5,749 bases of DNA from CAZYYO01 sp964650965 (lineage in GTDB: Bacteria > Bacillota > Clostridia > Lachnospirales > Lachnospiraceae). The translations under genes and the position numbers were made by a program. The DNA is taken from the NCBI GenBank assembly GCA_964650965.1, contig CAZYYO010000110.1:1-5749 (forward strand), given 5' to 3'. Within the stretch, counting starts at the first letter, position 1, and each line of letters begins with the position of its first letter. Positions 5,707 through 5,749 of this stretch are shown one piece after another. The notes beneath the pieces were generated by a model that did no database searches, was not told where the DNA came from, and saw nothing but the letters and a program-made list of their open reading frames with translations.

Positions 5707-5749
5707 TGAGACACGGGGGATTCGAACCCCCGACAACCTGATTAAAAGT
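5707..5749 (-). tRNA. tRNA-Lys(UUU), 3' part only (5' half outside window)
   Basis: The visible part begins at the last base of the 5' anticodon strand. It continues with the anticodon loop CTTTTAA (5742-5748; anticodon TTT), 3' anticodon strand TCAGG, five-base variable loop TTGTC, T stem GGGGG/CCCCC with loop TTCGAAT, 3' acceptor strand GTGTCTC (5708-5714) and discriminator A at 5707. The bases after it are CTT, so CCA is not encoded and must be added after transcription. The acceptor 5' strand, expected to be GAGACAC, and the D arm lie beyond the right edge. Identity rests on the anticodon and is consistent with discriminator A. Confidence 0.93.

Noticed and set aside
5707..5749. tRNA-Lys 3' end as an attachment site with a duplicated copy in the window
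   Set aside because: No second copy of the T arm or acceptor sequence is present in the window and no integrase gene is seen.

Overview
The window looks like chromosomal DNA of a low-GC Gram-positive bacterium of the class Clostridia, probably Lachnospiraceae. This rests on the AT-rich sequence, strong GGAGG ribosome binding sites, a tRNA with no encoded CCA, and gene families common in gut Clostridia. The assignment is inference; no ribosomal marker is present. Every gene I can support lies on the minus strand, so the region reads from right to left.

From the right edge: the 3' part of tRNA-Lys(UUU) (5707-5749) and a strong intrinsic terminator (5651-5693). Then comes a 341-base stretch without a recognised gene (5366-5706). 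It is not empty: it holds a plausible extended -10 promoter, a 184-base region of long-range inverted repeats, and a candidate 24-residue ORF inside those repeats. This leads into a small one-helix membrane protein of unknown function (5171-5356). After a 213-base AT-rich intergenic region with a promoter comes a two-gene operon: an ArsB/NhaD/SLC13-type ion permease (3602-4957) and a cytidylate-kinase-like protein (2974-3588), 13 bases apart. A further intergenic region (2800-2973) carries nested palindromes and a promoter with a perfect TATAAT. It precedes a GPH-family (MelB-like) cation symporter (1264-2799), which ends in a terminator-like hairpin. Next is a leader with two overlapping, mutually exclusive inverted repeats, followed by a metal-dependent amidohydrolase (imidazolonepropionase/prolidase-like) that runs off the left edge.

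The symporter and amidohydrolase probably form an uptake-and-hydrolysis pair for an unknown small organic substrate. The permease and kinase-like protein are clearly co-transcribed, and the kinase may sense or modify something linked to the transported ion. The least explained parts are the two structured leaders: 1095-1146 before the amidohydrolase and 5427-5610 before the small membrane protein.
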